Shown here: in pieces, positions 1 through 8,029 of the stretch | Layout of the letters: the number at the start of each line of letters is the position of its first letter | Numbering within the stretch: the first letter of the stretch is position 1 | NCBI GenBank assembly: GCA_020637195.1 | Contig: JACJWK010000019.1 | Span: 1 to 64,000, forward strand | From: Microthrixaceae bacterium | GTDB taxonomy: Bacteria > Actinomycetota > Acidimicrobiia > Acidimicrobiales > DATDAH01 | DNA: 64,000 nt | Reading direction: 5' to 3' | Made by a program: the position numbers and the translations under genes | The notes under the pieces: generated by a model | Database searches by the model: none | What the model saw: the letters and a program-made list of their open reading frames with translations, nothing else | What the model was told of the DNA's origin: nothing

Positions 1-84
1 CACTGGTGAAGGTGGCTCGGCATCGCCGCCACAGCCAACCGTCGCGACGACAAGAATCAGTGCCACCACGAGGGACCGCCACAT
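1..84 (-). CDS. Lipoprotein, N-terminal fragment cut by window edge
   Basis: The minus strand from 84 down to 1 reads as 28 open codons starting with ATG: a short charged start (MWRS), a hydrophobic core (LVVALILVVATV) and the lipobox VGC, followed by GGDAEPPSPV. This is a classic Sec lipoprotein signal peptide. The mature protein lies outside the window, so its function cannot be said. The start is supported by a TAGTGT box exactly 7 nt upstream, the same geometry seen at many other starts in this window, which implies a leaderless mRNA. Confidence 0.6.
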   Translation of the reverse strand, partial: MWRSLVVALILVVATVGCGGDAEPPSPV

Positions 85-91
85 CGACCAG

Positions 92-97
92 ACACTA
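92..97 (-). promoter_or_regulatory. -10 box (TAGTGT) of leaderless lipoprotein gene
   Basis: TAGTGT on the minus strand is followed by 7 nt (CTGGTCG) and then ATG at 84. No ribosome binding site fits in that gap, so transcription probably starts at or next to the start codon. Confidence 0.5.
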
Positions 98-208
98 CTC
101 GTCGACGGTCATGTGCTCATCGCCCCGACGACGACCTCGTGGCCGCACTCCACCAGCGACGCCTCGAGCTCGTCGTGGTGGGCAGTCCTCGGCCAGTGCG
201 TCAGTGAC

Positions 209-637
209 TCACCCGCCGAGGATGGCGCTGGGGTCGATCTTCAACAGGAACAGCTCGAGCTGGATGTTGTCGGGGTCGCGCAGCACCAGCACGTCCCAGT
301 TGTCCTCCTCGGTGATGCCCGAGTGGGCGATGCCGAGCTCGTCGAGGCGGTCCCGCCACGCGTCGAGCGCGGCGCGGTCGGCCACGTTGAAGCTGAGGTG
401 GTCGAGGCCGACCCGGCGCTCGTCGAACGGCGTCCCCGGGTTGGCGTCGTGCTGCTCGAAGCCCATCACCACGCCCGACGTCGGCTCGATCAGGTACTGC
501 ACGTCGTAGTCGTGGTCGGCGTTGCGCCCGCCGAACAGGGGCACGAGCCCGAGCAGCTCGGTGTACCAGCGCACGCTGGCCTCGAGGTCGGTGACGCTGA
601 GGTCGACGTGCGAGATGCCGGTGATCGTCGGTGCCAT
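209..637 (-). CDS. VOC family (glyoxalase/dioxygenase superfamily) protein
   Basis: 142 aa, a single vicinal-oxygen-chelate domain made of two beta-alpha-beta-beta-beta halves. The first half begins HVDLSVTDLEASVRWY. The second carries LDHLSFNV and ends with DNIQLELFLL, so the usual metal ligands His (HVDL), His (DHLSF) and Glu (LELF) are all present. The frame is open further upstream, but ATG 637 is preceded by AAGGAGC at good spacing and begins where the family begins. The family covers glyoxalase I, ring-cleaving dioxygenases and antibiotic-resistance binding proteins; nothing here picks the substrate. It is probably cytoplasmic and stands alone, with about 230 bp of apparently empty DNA on its upstream side (638-872). 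Confidence 0.85.
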   Translation of the reverse strand: MAPTITGISHVDLSVTDLEASVRWYTELLGLVPLFGGRNADHDYDVQYLIEPTSGVVMGFEQHDANPGTPFDERRVGLDHLSFNVADRAALDAWRDRLDELGIAHSGITEEDNWDVLVLRDPDNIQLELFLLKIDPSAILGG

Positions 638-872
638 GGCTGCTCCTTGACCGCGGGTGGCCGCCATTGTGAGCCGGTCGCCTCGCTGGTGTCGAGGGCG
701 GCGCCGGCTGCTGAGGTCCCGCCGATCCTCCCTCACCCGTGCGCGGCACCCCGACAGACAGGACCTCCGCCTCCGCCCGAGATCATCCCCGGCGTGGGCC
801 ACCCGGACGCCGACGTCATCACGCCCAGGTCCGCGCCGGCATGCCGCTCGCTCCGTCGCCGATGGTGCCCGC

Positions 873-1181
873 TCAGCACCCGGTCCGGCCTCGCAGCGCG
901 GCGACGATGTCCGCGACGAACGCCTCGAGCTCGGGGCGGTCGGGGGGCGGGACCGCGACGACGACGTGGCGCACGCCGCGGGCCGGCCACTCCTCCCCGC
1001 AGGCAGGGCAGCCGAGCCAGGGGTCGTCCGCCACGACTGCCGAGCCGCCGGGCCCGCCGGCGGTCACCCCGACCGCAGCCGGGTGGCGGCCGCAGGCGGG
1101 GCACACCCGCTGCCACGGGATCCCGGCGGCGCGGCCGATGGCCGCCCGCTCGTCGTCGCCGAGCCGTCGCCGGTCGTCCAC
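873..1181 (-). CDS. Small protein with two CPACG zinc-knuckle motifs
   Basis: 102 aa, GTG start with a GAGG stretch upstream. It carries two CPACG motifs about 31 residues apart (residues about 27 and 58), spacing that fits one four-cysteine zinc ribbon. The C-terminal part (VVVAVPPPDRPELEAFVADIV) resembles a short alpha/beta tail. I do not recognise a named family. It is transcribed away from the Tat-lipoprotein/JmjC pair that starts at 1427, so it shares the intergenic region with them but there is no proof of a functional link. Codon use is like the surrounding genes, which supports its being real. Confidence 0.5.
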   Translation of the reverse strand: MDDRRRLGDDERAAIGRAAGIPWQRVCPACGRHPAAVGVTAGGPGGSAVVADDPWLGCPACGEEWPARGVRHVVVAVPPPDRPELEAFVADIVAALRGRTGC

Positions 1182-1413
1182 GGGGCATCACCTCATCGCC
1201 TGGCGTTGCCACCTTGCCGGTCGGGCAGGTTGGTGGGCCGTCGTCGGGCCAGGTCCCTCGGGCCGCTCTGGATGAGTCGACTCCACGGTACGGCGGCGCC
1301 GTGACGCCGGCACCGGTTCGACGCCGAGCCGCCGGCAGCAGCCGACGAACGCCGCCACCCGGCGGTGGGTGGCCCGGTCACGTACCCTTGGCATCCCGAT
1401 TGCGCTGCGGGTG

Positions 1414-1419
1414 TAGAAT
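1414..1419 (+). promoter_or_regulatory. -10 box (TAGAAT) of leaderless Tat-lipoprotein gene
   Basis: TAGAAT is followed by 7 nt (TCTCCGC) and ATG at 1427. An identical TAGAAT plus 7 nt occurs on the minus strand before ATG 4352. A TTGGCA lies at 1388, but 20 nt from the -10 box, longer than the usual -35 spacing. Confidence 0.6.
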
Positions 1420-1426
1420 TCTCCGC

Positions 1427-1981
1427 ATGGGTCTGGGCGAGGCACCCAGGGGCGGGACACCACCCGACGACGGCGTCGAGCACGACGGCGTCGAGCGCCT
1501 CACCGACGAGTCGATCGTCACCACCCGCCGCGATGCGCTGCGTCGCATCGGCCAGGCCGCGGCCGCGGTGGCCCTCGGGGGCTTGGCCGCCGCCTGCGGG
1601 AGCGGCGGGGGCAGCGCCGCGTCCACGACCGCGGGTACCACTCCCGTCACGGCGCCCAACGTCGCCGGCGCGACGCTGCGCCGACCCGAGTACTCGGGCT
1701 CGGGACGGGCCGGCTCTGACACCGACGTCAGCCAGACCGCCGACGCCAAGGGCGACAGCGACGTGTCCACCACCGGCGACCCGCCGGCCGACGCCGACGT
1801 CACCACCTACGGGGATCCCGCCGGCACCGGCACCGACAGCGACCCCTTCGATCCGGTCGGGGCCGGCACCGACAGCGACATCACGGTCCAGGCCGATCCC
1901 GCCGCCGACGGCGACTTCTCCACCACGGCCGACCCCAAGGGCGACGCCGACGTCACCACCACCGCCGACCCGGTGGGCTGA
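1427..1981 (+). CDS. Tat-exported lipoprotein with seven Asp-rich repeats
   Basis: 184 aa. Residues 32-57 form a twin-arginine lipoprotein signal: TTRRDALRRIG with R34/R35, a hydrophobic stretch, then lipobox LAAAC (C57). A Gly/Ser/Thr linker follows, then from about residue 95 to the C-terminus seven degenerate units of 11-15 residues. Each holds an x-D-x-D core followed by a hydrophobic or Ser/Thr stretch and usually ending A/G-D-P: examples are GDSDVSTTGDPP, ADADVTTYGDP, TDSDITVQADP and GDADVTTTADP. No catalytic domain is visible, so the repeats are either a metal-binding/structural region or the substrate of the next gene. The stop codon is 2 nt before the JmjC oxygenase ATG, so the two are surely co-transcribed. 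The Tat route would leave the protein in the cytoplasm long enough to be modified before export; that last point is inference. Confidence 0.75.
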   Translation: MGLGEAPRGGTPPDDGVEHDGVERLTDESIVTTRRDALRRIGQAAAAVALGGLAAACGSGGGSAASTTAGTTPVTAPNVAGATLRRPEYSGSGRAGSDTDVSQTADAKGDSDVSTTGDPPADADVTTYGDPAGTGTDSDPFDPVGAGTDSDITVQADPAADGDFSTTADPKGDADVTTTADPVG

Positions 1982-1983
1982 CG

Positions 1984-3177
1984 ATGTCGGCGGCAGTCGC
2001 CGGAATGGACCGACTGGCCGCGCTGCTCGACCCCGTCGACCTCGACGACTTCTTCGCCCGCTACCGCGACCGCGAGCACGTGGTGATCCATCGCGGCGAG
2101 CCGAAGCGCTTCGCCGACCTGGTCGACCTGGCCGGCGTCGAGTCGTTCATCTTCGAGACCAACCCGCGCGCCTCGGACCTCCAGGTGCTGCACGAGGGGC
2201 CGGTCGACCGGTCCGAGTACGTGTACCCCAGCGGGCTGGTCGACGCCCTGGCCCTCAGCCACCTCTACGGCGACGGCCACTCGATCGTGCTCCCGCACGC
2301 GCACCTCCACCTGGCCCCGCTCGGCTACCTGATCCGCGGCCTCGAGGACGAGCTGGGGTGCCGGGCCCAGGCGAACCTCTACCTCTCACCCCCCGGCGCC
2401 GCCGCCTTCGCTCCGCACTACGACACCCACGACGTGCTCGTGCTCCAGGCCCACGGCGAGAAGGAGTGGACGCTGTTCGAGGGGCCCGCGCCCGTGCCGT
2501 CCACCCGGCGCTTCGACCCCGACGTCGACGGGTGCGGCCGGGCGGTCGAGACCTTCACCCTCGCCGCCGGCGACGTCTGCTACGTGCCCCGCGGGCTGAT
2601 GCACCGGGCCGCCGCCACCACCGGCGCGTCGCTGCACGTCACCGTGGGCCTGCACTGGGTGACCACACTCGACGTCCTCACCGCCCAGCTCGAGCGGGCC
2701 GGGGGCCAGCGGCACGACCTGCAGCGATCGCTGCCCCCCGGGTGGTGGCGCGATCCTGCGGCCCGCGCCGCGGCCCGATCGGCGGTGGTCGAGGGGCTCG
2801 GCGCGCTGGCCGACGACGACCTGCTCGAGGATGCCCTCGATGCGCTGCGCACCGACCTCGTCCGCTCCCGCCAGCCCCTCGTGCCCGGCCAGCTCGACCA
2901 GCTGCGCCGCCTCGACCTGATCGACCAACGGACCCTGGTCGCGCCGCGAGACCCGATGGTCTACGACCTGCGGGAAGGCGACGACCAGGTGGTGCTGTCG
3001 TGCTTCGGCAGCGAGATCGCCTTCCCCCGGTCGACCCTGCCCGCCCTCACCCGCCTGCTGGCCGCGGGGCCCGACGGAGTGGCCGTCGGTGACCTCCCCG
3101 GCGAGCTGGACGGCGACGAGCGCCTCGTGCTGGTCCGGCGCCTCGTCCGCGAGGGCACCCTCGAAGCCCGCTGGTGA
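1984..3177 (+). CDS. Cupin/JmjC-domain 2-oxoglutarate oxygenase (ribosomal-oxygenase-like)
   Basis: 397 aa. Residues about 90-230 form a JmjC/Cupin_4 fold. The iron-binding HxD is in HYDTHDV (H145, D147) and the distal His is in GLMHRAA (H207). Close relatives are Fe(II)/2-oxoglutarate protein hydroxylases such as YcfD/ROXA, which hydroxylates ribosomal protein. The C-terminal third (about residues 260-397) ends with a winged-helix-like region (LTRLLAAGPDGVAVGDLP, then LVRRLVREGTLEA), as ROX enzymes have; it also resembles in outline the peptide-recognition domains of RiPP enzymes. It begins 2 nt after the Asp-repeat lipoprotein stop, which makes that protein an obvious candidate substrate. 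Domain assignment is good; the substrate is inference. Confidence 0.85.
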   Translation: MSAAVAGMDRLAALLDPVDLDDFFARYRDREHVVIHRGEPKRFADLVDLAGVESFIFETNPRASDLQVLHEGPVDRSEYVYPSGLVDALALSHLYGDGHSIVLPHAHLHLAPLGYLIRGLEDELGCRAQANLYLSPPGAAAFAPHYDTHDVLVLQAHGEKEWTLFEGPAPVPSTRRFDPDVDGCGRAVETFTLAAGDVCYVPRGLMHRAAATTGASLHVTVGLHWVTTLDVLTAQLERAGGQRHDLQRSLPPGWWRDPAARAAARSAVVEGLGALADDDLLEDALDALRTDLVRSRQPLVPGQLDQLRRLDLIDQRTLVAPRDPMVYDLREGDDQVVLSCFGSEIAFPRSTLPALTRLLAAGPDGVAVGDLPGELDGDERLVLVRRLVREGTLEARW

Positions 3178-3233
3178 GGTGCCGGAGCGGCCGATCGGAT
3201 CCCGAGGCGGCGCGACCGGGCACCCGGCTGCGT

Positions 3234-4311
3234 TCAGCCCGTGACGAGTGAGCCGGTCAGCGGGTCGCCGCTGCCGCTGATCAGCACGCAGGTGAGCCCG
3301 TCGCCCCAGTAGGCGAACCAGTTGACCCGCCCGCCCAACGGCACCCGCTGGTTGCGGGCGGCGTCGCATCGCTCCTGCGCGGCCTGGTCGGTGTCGGTCG
3401 CACCGGCGGCCCGCTCGAACACCTGGCCGCGGTGGGCGCCGGCGCAGTCGACCACGAAGAAGCCGCTGGCCGACTCCATCGACTCGCCCTCGAGTGGTTC
3501 GACGCAGTCGCCGACCGCGACCTGGGAGGGGGTGACGAAGGGGTCGGCGGGACGGAACTCGACGTCGTAGCCGCCCTGCCCGCTCGCGAAGCCCGACACC
3601 AACAGCGCGTAGTCCCCGGCGCCGCGCGCCTGGACGTTGACCACGGCGCCGCCGCCGGTGAGGGCCACCCCGTCGGTCGGCACCTCGGACCCGTTGGGCC
3701 CGACGAGCGCCACGGTCGGCTCGAAGGTCTGCCCCGAGGTGACCACGACCGTCCCGGTCTGGTTGGCCCGCAGGGTGAGCGGGTGCTCGCGCGGGCGGTC
3801 GATCGTCGAGGCGTCGAGGGTGACCGAGACGGGGGCGGCGGCGGTCAGCGCGGGGGCGTCGACGGTGGCGCTGGTGGGGACGGTCTGCGGGGTGGCGGTG
3901 TCGGCGGTCTCCCCGTCGGAGTCCCGGTTGACCAGGGTGTAGACGACGACCCCGATGATCAGCACGACGGCGAAGACCCCCACGCCGATGAGCACCCCGG
4001 TCACGCGCCGCCGCGGCCGCCAGCGGGGCGGAGCGGAGCAGGCGGCGCCGGCGTGACGTACGGCGTGCCGGCGGGAGGGTGACCGCGCCGGGCGATCCCC
4101 AGCCCGGCCCGGCGGGCGGACCGGTCGGGCCCGGGGGCGGGCCCGTGGGGGCCGGCGGGGTGACCGGCACGGGCTCGGTCGGCGGCGCCTGACCCGCGGT
4201 GTCCGGGGACACCCCGGTGGGAGCCGCGCAGTTGCCGCAGAAGGCTGCCGCCGGGTCGAGCGGGGCGCCGCAGCGGGTGCAGAAGTGCCCGGTGAAACCG
4301 CCCGCAGTCAC
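3234..4311 (-). CDS. Zinc-ribbon, single-TM, septum-formation-like protein (frameshifted)
   Basis: One gene split over three frames. Part 1 (from GTG 4311) is a zinc ribbon, CTRCGAPL then FCGNCAAP, followed by a Pro-rich linker. Part 2 continues the linker in another frame (GTPYVTPAPPAPLRP). Part 3 (below about 4030) has basic RPRRRV, a TM helix (LIGVGVFAVVLIIGVVVYTL), a beta-sandwich-like domain, then a terminal domain with VGDCVEPLEGE, FVVDC and LTCVLISG. That last domain matches the septum-formation-like domain of three further genes at 33175-35296. Two indels between about 4030 and 4090 explain the split and are probably sequence errors in a GC-rich linker. The start GTG has GAGG upstream and overlaps the stop of a 14-codon ORF. 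It is likely a membrane protein with a large outer domain. Confidence 0.7.
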
Positions 4312-4352
4312 GCTCGGACCTCGGGCCTGTCCGGTGCACCGCCCTGTGCCAT
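4308..4352 (-). CDS. 14-codon leader ORF coupled to the zinc-ribbon gene
   Basis: ATG at 4352 opens a 14-codon frame (MAQGGAPDRPEVRA) whose TGA overlaps the GTG start of the next gene in a GTGA junction. The ATG sits 7 nt behind a TAGAAT box, the arrangement of the leaderless genes here. It may serve as a translated leader that lets ribosomes re-initiate at 4311. An alternative is that an indel hides the true N-terminus and this ATG is the real start of the zinc-ribbon protein. Confidence 0.35.
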   Translation of the reverse strand: MAQGGAPDRPEVRA

Positions 4353-4359
4353 GGGCGCA

Positions 4360-4365
4360 ATTCTA
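4360..4365 (-). promoter_or_regulatory. -10 box (TAGAAT) before the zinc-ribbon gene
   Basis: Minus-strand TAGAAT, then TGCGCCC (7 nt), then ATG 4352. Hexamer and spacing are identical to the box before the gene at 1427. Confidence 0.55.
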
Positions 4366-4533
4366 CTCCGGGTCCGAGCCCTGCCCGGACGAGCCGCCGG
4401 CCATCGGGAACCGTGGGGAGCCCCGGGGGCGAGCGCCCGCCCCCGGTCCCGGCCCCCGCTTCGGAAGCATTTAGTGCTAACTGGGGTTGGGACGGGTAGG
4501 ACCTCTCGCGCTTTCGAAGGGAAAGAGATCGAC

Positions 4534-4980
4534 ATGGCCCGATACGTGACCCGGGTGGCGACGCCGCTCGCCGCCGACGCCGCCTTCGCCTACCTGGCGG
4601 ACCTGACCAACTTCGAGCACTGGGACCCGGGCGTGCGCCGCTCGGTGCAGGTGGCGGGCGACGGGCCCGGCGCCGACGCCGCCTACGACGTCACCGTGGC
4701 GGCGACGCCCCGGGACCTGACGCTGCGCTACGAGGTGACGCGGTACGACCCGCCCCGGGTGTGCCTGGTGGTGGCCCGCAACGCCGTGCTGACCTCGACC
4801 GACCGGATCACCGTCGTGCCCGACGGCGACGGCTCGATCGTCACCTACGACGCCGACCTCGCCCTCAACGGCCCGCTGGCCCTGTTCGACCCCGTGCTGC
4901 GCCTGGCCTTCGGCCGCATCGGCGACCGGGCCGCGGCCGGGCTGCGCCGCGCCCTCGACGGCGAGGCGGTGCCGACGTGA
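4534..4980 (+). CDS. SRPBCC family (START-like) protein
   Basis: 148 aa. It has the helix-grip pattern of polyketide cyclase/START-like proteins: an N-terminal VTRVATPLAADAAFAYLADL, then the F-E-H-W-D-PG turn, alternating beta strands, and a C-terminal amphipathic helix (IGDRAAAGLRRAL). The start ATG is preceded by AAGGGAAAGAG. Its stop overlaps the GTG of the next SDR gene (GTGA), so the two are translationally coupled. The same SRPBCC-SDR pairing is common in actinobacteria, often beside fatty-acid-modifying enzymes, but no ligand can be read from the sequence. A soluble lipid- or intermediate-binding helper for the SDR is a reasonable inference. Confidence 0.8.
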   Translation: MARYVTRVATPLAADAAFAYLADLTNFEHWDPGVRRSVQVAGDGPGADAAYDVTVAATPRDLTLRYEVTRYDPPRVCLVVARNAVLTSTDRITVVPDGDGSIVTYDADLALNGPLALFDPVLRLAFGRIGDRAAAGLRRALDGEAVPT

Positions 4981-5966
4981 ACACCGCCGACGTGGTCGAC
5001 GCCACCCTCGAGTGGCCGATCGCCCCCAGCTTCACGAAGGTCGGCTACGACCTGCGCTCCCGCCTCGACCACTGGCGGCCGCTCGACGACTACGACCAGA
5101 CCGGCCAGGTGGTGGTGGTCACCGGGGCCACCTCGGGCCTCGGGCGGGCCGCCGCCCACCAGATGGCCGCCAACGGCGCCACCCTCGTGCTGCTCAGCCG
5201 CAGCCGCGACAAGACCGAGCGGGTCCGCGACGAGCTCGCCGCCGCCACCGGCAACGACCGGCTCGAGACCGCGGTGGCCGACCTGGCCGACCTCGACGAG
5301 GTCGAGGCGGCCGCCGCCGCCATCCGGGACCGCCACGACCGGATCGACGTCCTGATCCACAACGCCGGCGCCCTCGACGCCGAGCGCCACGAGACCGCGG
5401 CGGGCATCGAGCACACCGTCGCCGTCCAGGTGGTCGGCCCGTTCCTGCTCACCGCCCGGCTGCTCGACCGGATGGGCGGCGCCGAGCCCTCGCGCGTGCT
5501 GACCATGTCGTCCGGCGGCATGTACAGCGCCGGTCTCACCGTCGACCACCTCGAGATGGACGACGAGCACTACGGCGGCAGCGAGCAGTACGCCCGGGCC
5601 AAGCGGGCCCAGGTCACCCTCAACGAGCTGTGGGCCGAGCGGTTCCCCGACCGCTCGGTGGTGTTCCACGCCCTGCACCCCGGCTGGGCCGACACCCCCG
5701 GCGTCGAGCGGGCGCTCCCCCGCTTCCACACGGTCCTCGGCCCGCTGCTGCGCTCGGCCGACCAGGGCGCCGACACCCTCGTGTGGCTGGCCGCCGACCC
5801 CGGCGAGCCGCTGGACACGACCGGTCGGTTCTGGCTGGACCGCCGCCCCCGCCCGATCCACCGCCTGCCCGCCACCCGCCGCAGCGACACCCCCGAGGCC
5901 CGCGCCCGGCTGTGGGACTGGGTCGCCGAGCGCAGCGGCGCCGGCGCCGACCTGCCGACGGCGTAG
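4977..5966 (+). CDS. SDR family oxidoreductase (DHRS12/retinol-dehydrogenase-like)
   Basis: 329 aa short-chain dehydrogenase with an N-terminal extension of about 40 residues before the Rossmann fold. The cofactor loop TGATSGLG is at residues 49-56, the NAG motif follows beta4 (LIHNAGAL), and the catalytic Tyr-Lys pair is YARAK (Y205, K209). The extension (WPIAPSFTKVGYDLRS) is typical of the DHRS12-like group. The start is GTG 4977, overlapping the stop of the SRPBCC gene. The protein is probably cytoplasmic, NAD(P)-dependent, and acts on a hydrophobic alcohol or aldehyde; the substrate is not predictable. Confidence 0.85.
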   Translation: MNTADVVDATLEWPIAPSFTKVGYDLRSRLDHWRPLDDYDQTGQVVVVTGATSGLGRAAAHQMAANGATLVLLSRSRDKTERVRDELAAATGNDRLETAVADLADLDEVEAAAAAIRDRHDRIDVLIHNAGALDAERHETAAGIEHTVAVQVVGPFLLTARLLDRMGGAEPSRVLTMSSGGMYSAGLTVDHLEMDDEHYGGSEQYARAKRAQVTLNELWAERFPDRSVVFHALHPGWADTPGVERALPRFHTVLGPLLRSADQGADTLVWLAADPGEPLDTTGRFWLDRRPRPIHRLPATRRSDTPEARARLWDWVAERSGAGADLPTA

Positions 5967-6004
5967 ACAGCCAGCGGTCGGCGAGCGCACCGCCGGCGTC
6001 GGGC

Positions 6005-6694
6005 TCAGCCCGTCGGCGCCAGGTGGTCCCGGAACCAGGCCACCGTCCGGCCCCAGGCGTCGGCGGCGCTGGGCCCGTGGTGGTCGGCACGGTCGTCGCA
6101 GTGGAAGCCGTGGCCCGCCTCGGGGTAGCGCACCACCTCGGTGACCTGGCCCGACGCCGCGGCCGCCGCCCGCAACCGCTCGACGTCGTCGACGGGGATG
6201 CCCTCGTCGAGGTCGCCGTACAGGCCGAGCCAGGGCGCCCGCAGCCGGGGCGCCTCGTCGACCAGCGGATCGAACCCGAACCGTCCGGTGCTCACGCCGC
6301 CGCCGTAGAAGCTGACCGCGGCGCCGACGTCGCGTCGGGTGGCCACCACCAGGGCCACCGTGCCGCCCATGCAGAAGCCGGCGACGCCGACGCTCGCGGG
6401 GCCGAGGCCGGCGCCGGCCAGGTGGTCGAGGGCCACGTCGACGTCGGCGAGGATGCCGTCCGCGGTCAGCGCCCCGAAGTGGGGCAGCACCTGCGAGAGG
6501 TCGTCGTAGGCCAGCACCGGGTCGCCCGTGCGGTGGAACAGGTGCGGCGCCACCGCCAGGAAGCCCTCGCCCGCGAAGCGGCCGACCACGTCGACGAGGT
6601 GCTCGGTCATCCCGAACGCCTCCTGCACCACGACGACGCCGCCCACGGGCGGGTCGGCGGGAGCCCGGACGGTGAGCGGTGCGACGTCGGCCAC
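6005..6694 (-). CDS. Dienelactone hydrolase family protein
   Basis: 229 aa alpha/beta hydrolase. The nucleophile is Cys in GFCMGG (C108), with Asp in LYGDLDEGIP (D161) and His in AGHGFHCD (H195), plus the family glutamate in VVQEAFG (E25). Dienelactone hydrolases open cyclic lactones in chlorocatechol breakdown, but many members act on other esters. A second, separate paralogue lies at 61245-61943. The GTG start is 6 nt behind a TAGGGT box, so the mRNA is likely leaderless. There is no aromatic-degradation operon around it, so the specific role is open. Confidence 0.85.
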   Translation of the reverse strand: MADVAPLTVRAPADPPVGGVVVVQEAFGMTEHLVDVVGRFAGEGFLAVAPHLFHRTGDPVLAYDDLSQVLPHFGALTADGILADVDVALDHLAGAGLGPASVGVAGFCMGGTVALVVATRRDVGAAVSFYGGGVSTGRFGFDPLVDEAPRLRAPWLGLYGDLDEGIPVDDVERLRAAAAASGQVTEVVRYPEAGHGFHCDDRADHHGPSAADAWGRTVAWFRDHLAPTG

Positions 6695-6700
6695 CTCCGC

Positions 6701-6706
6701 ACCCTA
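6701..6706 (-). promoter_or_regulatory. -10 box (TAGGGT) of leaderless dienelactone hydrolase gene
   Basis: Minus-strand TAGGGT, 6 nt (GCGGAG), then GTG 6694. Confidence 0.45.
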
Positions 6707-6732
6707 CGGGCCGGCGCTGCGACGGCCCGGCG

Positions 6733-7278
6733 TCAGCGCCGGCGCCCTCCGGGCAGAAGCACGGCCAGCGACGGGGCCTGGGCGCGCCCGGCGCCCCACA
6801 GCACGGTGAAGATCGCCGACGGCACACACAGGTTGGTCACGGCCACCTAACCGGCGACGGCCGCCAGCACGCCGGCCGAGGCCACTCCCGCGACGGTGTG
6901 CCCCGAGGCGAAGGCGACGGCGGCGACGACCAGCAGCACGGTGCCGATGGCGCACCCCAGGCGCTTGGCGGCCCGGTTGCGGGGGAGGGGGACGCGGCCG
7001 CCCCGGGCCGCGAGGGCGTTGGCGACCCACTCGACGGGGTGGTTCGCGGCAACGACGCCGATCGCGGCCGTCACCGCGACGGCCGCGGCCAACGCGCTCG
7101 ACCCCACCAGGGCGACCGCGAGGCCGCCGAGCGCGCAGAACGCCGGGGCCAGGCGGGCGACGAGCCCGGCGTCGGTCGCCCGGCACAGCTGGTCGCCCCG
7201 CCAGCCCTGGAGGCGCAGCAGGCGGGTGCCCCGGTCGTGGGACGGGTCGGTCAGCAGGTCGTGCAGCTCGCGGTACAT
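6733..7278 (-). pseudogene. DUF4395 membrane protein interrupted by in-frame TAG
   Basis: The first 143 codons encode a small membrane protein with two or three hydrophobic segments and the DUF4395-type middle (NHPVEWVANAL, then PLPRNRAAKRLGCAIGT). At 6847-6849 there is a TAG codon, yet the same frame continues for about 37 codons with a fitting C-terminus (VAVTNLCVPSAIFTVLWG), which is how DUF4395 proteins usually end. So the gene is probably one base substitution or sequencing error away from a 181-residue protein. The ATG start is preceded by GAGGGAGC. DUF4395 has no firm function. Confidence 0.6.
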
Positions 7279-7421
7279 CGGCGCTCCCTCGTCGTTCGTC
7301 GTGTCGATCGTCCCCCCGGCCGGGGCGAAGGTCTTGGAGACGCCGTGGAGAACCGCCGGAGCCGGCGACCGCGCCGACGGGGGCCGGGGCGGGCGCAGGA
7401 GGCGTGTGGGACACTCGGGCG

Positions 7422-7881
7422 ATGACGGCCCGCGACGAGAAGTACCGGGAGAAGTACCTGATGGCGGTGCAGCCCCACGTGGAGGGCGAGGCCCGGGCCG
7501 TGGGCCTGTTCTCCCGGCCGGGGTCGATGAACGCCGCCGTGCTCAGCCAGGTGTCGGGCCTCGCGGCCGGGATCGGCTCGTGGGGCGCCAAGAAGAAGGC
7601 CGGGGGCCTGCCCCTGAACGTGGTGGTGGCCGCCACCGACGAGCAGGTCTACGTGTTCGACTTCAAGCCCCGGGGCACGGGGATCAAGATCAAGGAGACG
7701 GTGGCCATCTGGCCCCGCGGCCGCGTCCGGGTCACCCCGACCCAGCAGGGCATGCTGGCCGACCGCCTCGTGGTCGAGATCGGCGAGGGCCAGGTGATCG
7801 AGCTCGACTCGATCAAGACGCGCCGGGCCTGCGTCCGACTCCAACGGTCTGCCCATCCAGATGCTGGGCGCCCCGGCCTGA
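7422..7881 (+). CDS. Conserved small protein, C-terminal frameshift
   Basis: About 150 aa. It begins MTARDEKYREKYLMAVQ, has a short Gly/Ala stretch (LSQVSGLAAGIGSW), then a beta-rich half (VVVAATDEQVYVFDFKPRG, ADRLVVEIGEGQVIEL) that looks like a small PH-like or beta-barrel domain of a cytoplasmic protein. A frame change near 7830 is clear: the present frame runs into basic nonsense, whereas one other frame gives the natural end ASDSNGLPIQMLGAPA followed by TGA at 7879. I do not know a named family. No strong ribosome binding site is visible; the start is chosen by where coding character begins. Confidence 0.6.
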
Positions 7882-8029
7882 TCGGGAGGCGGCGGCGCCC
7901 TGAGCGGCGCCCCGGGAGACCCTCCTGAGATCTCCACCCCTTCAAGACCTGATCGCCGTCGAGGCGCAGGGGCCGCGAGCCACGCACTCGCAACCATCGA
8001 ACGGCCGACCGGCCCCGTCGGGACGCCGA

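Noticed and set aside
113..1981. A long plus-strand open frame of 622 codons
   Set aside because: Only the last 184 codons look like protein (Tat lipoprotein). The earlier part is the antisense shadow of the VOC gene and the small zinc protein, in very GC-rich DNA.
1984..3177. Simple call as YcfD-type ribosomal oxygenase
   Set aside because: The fold fits, but coupling to a repeat lipoprotein gene argues for a different substrate. I kept the general family name only.
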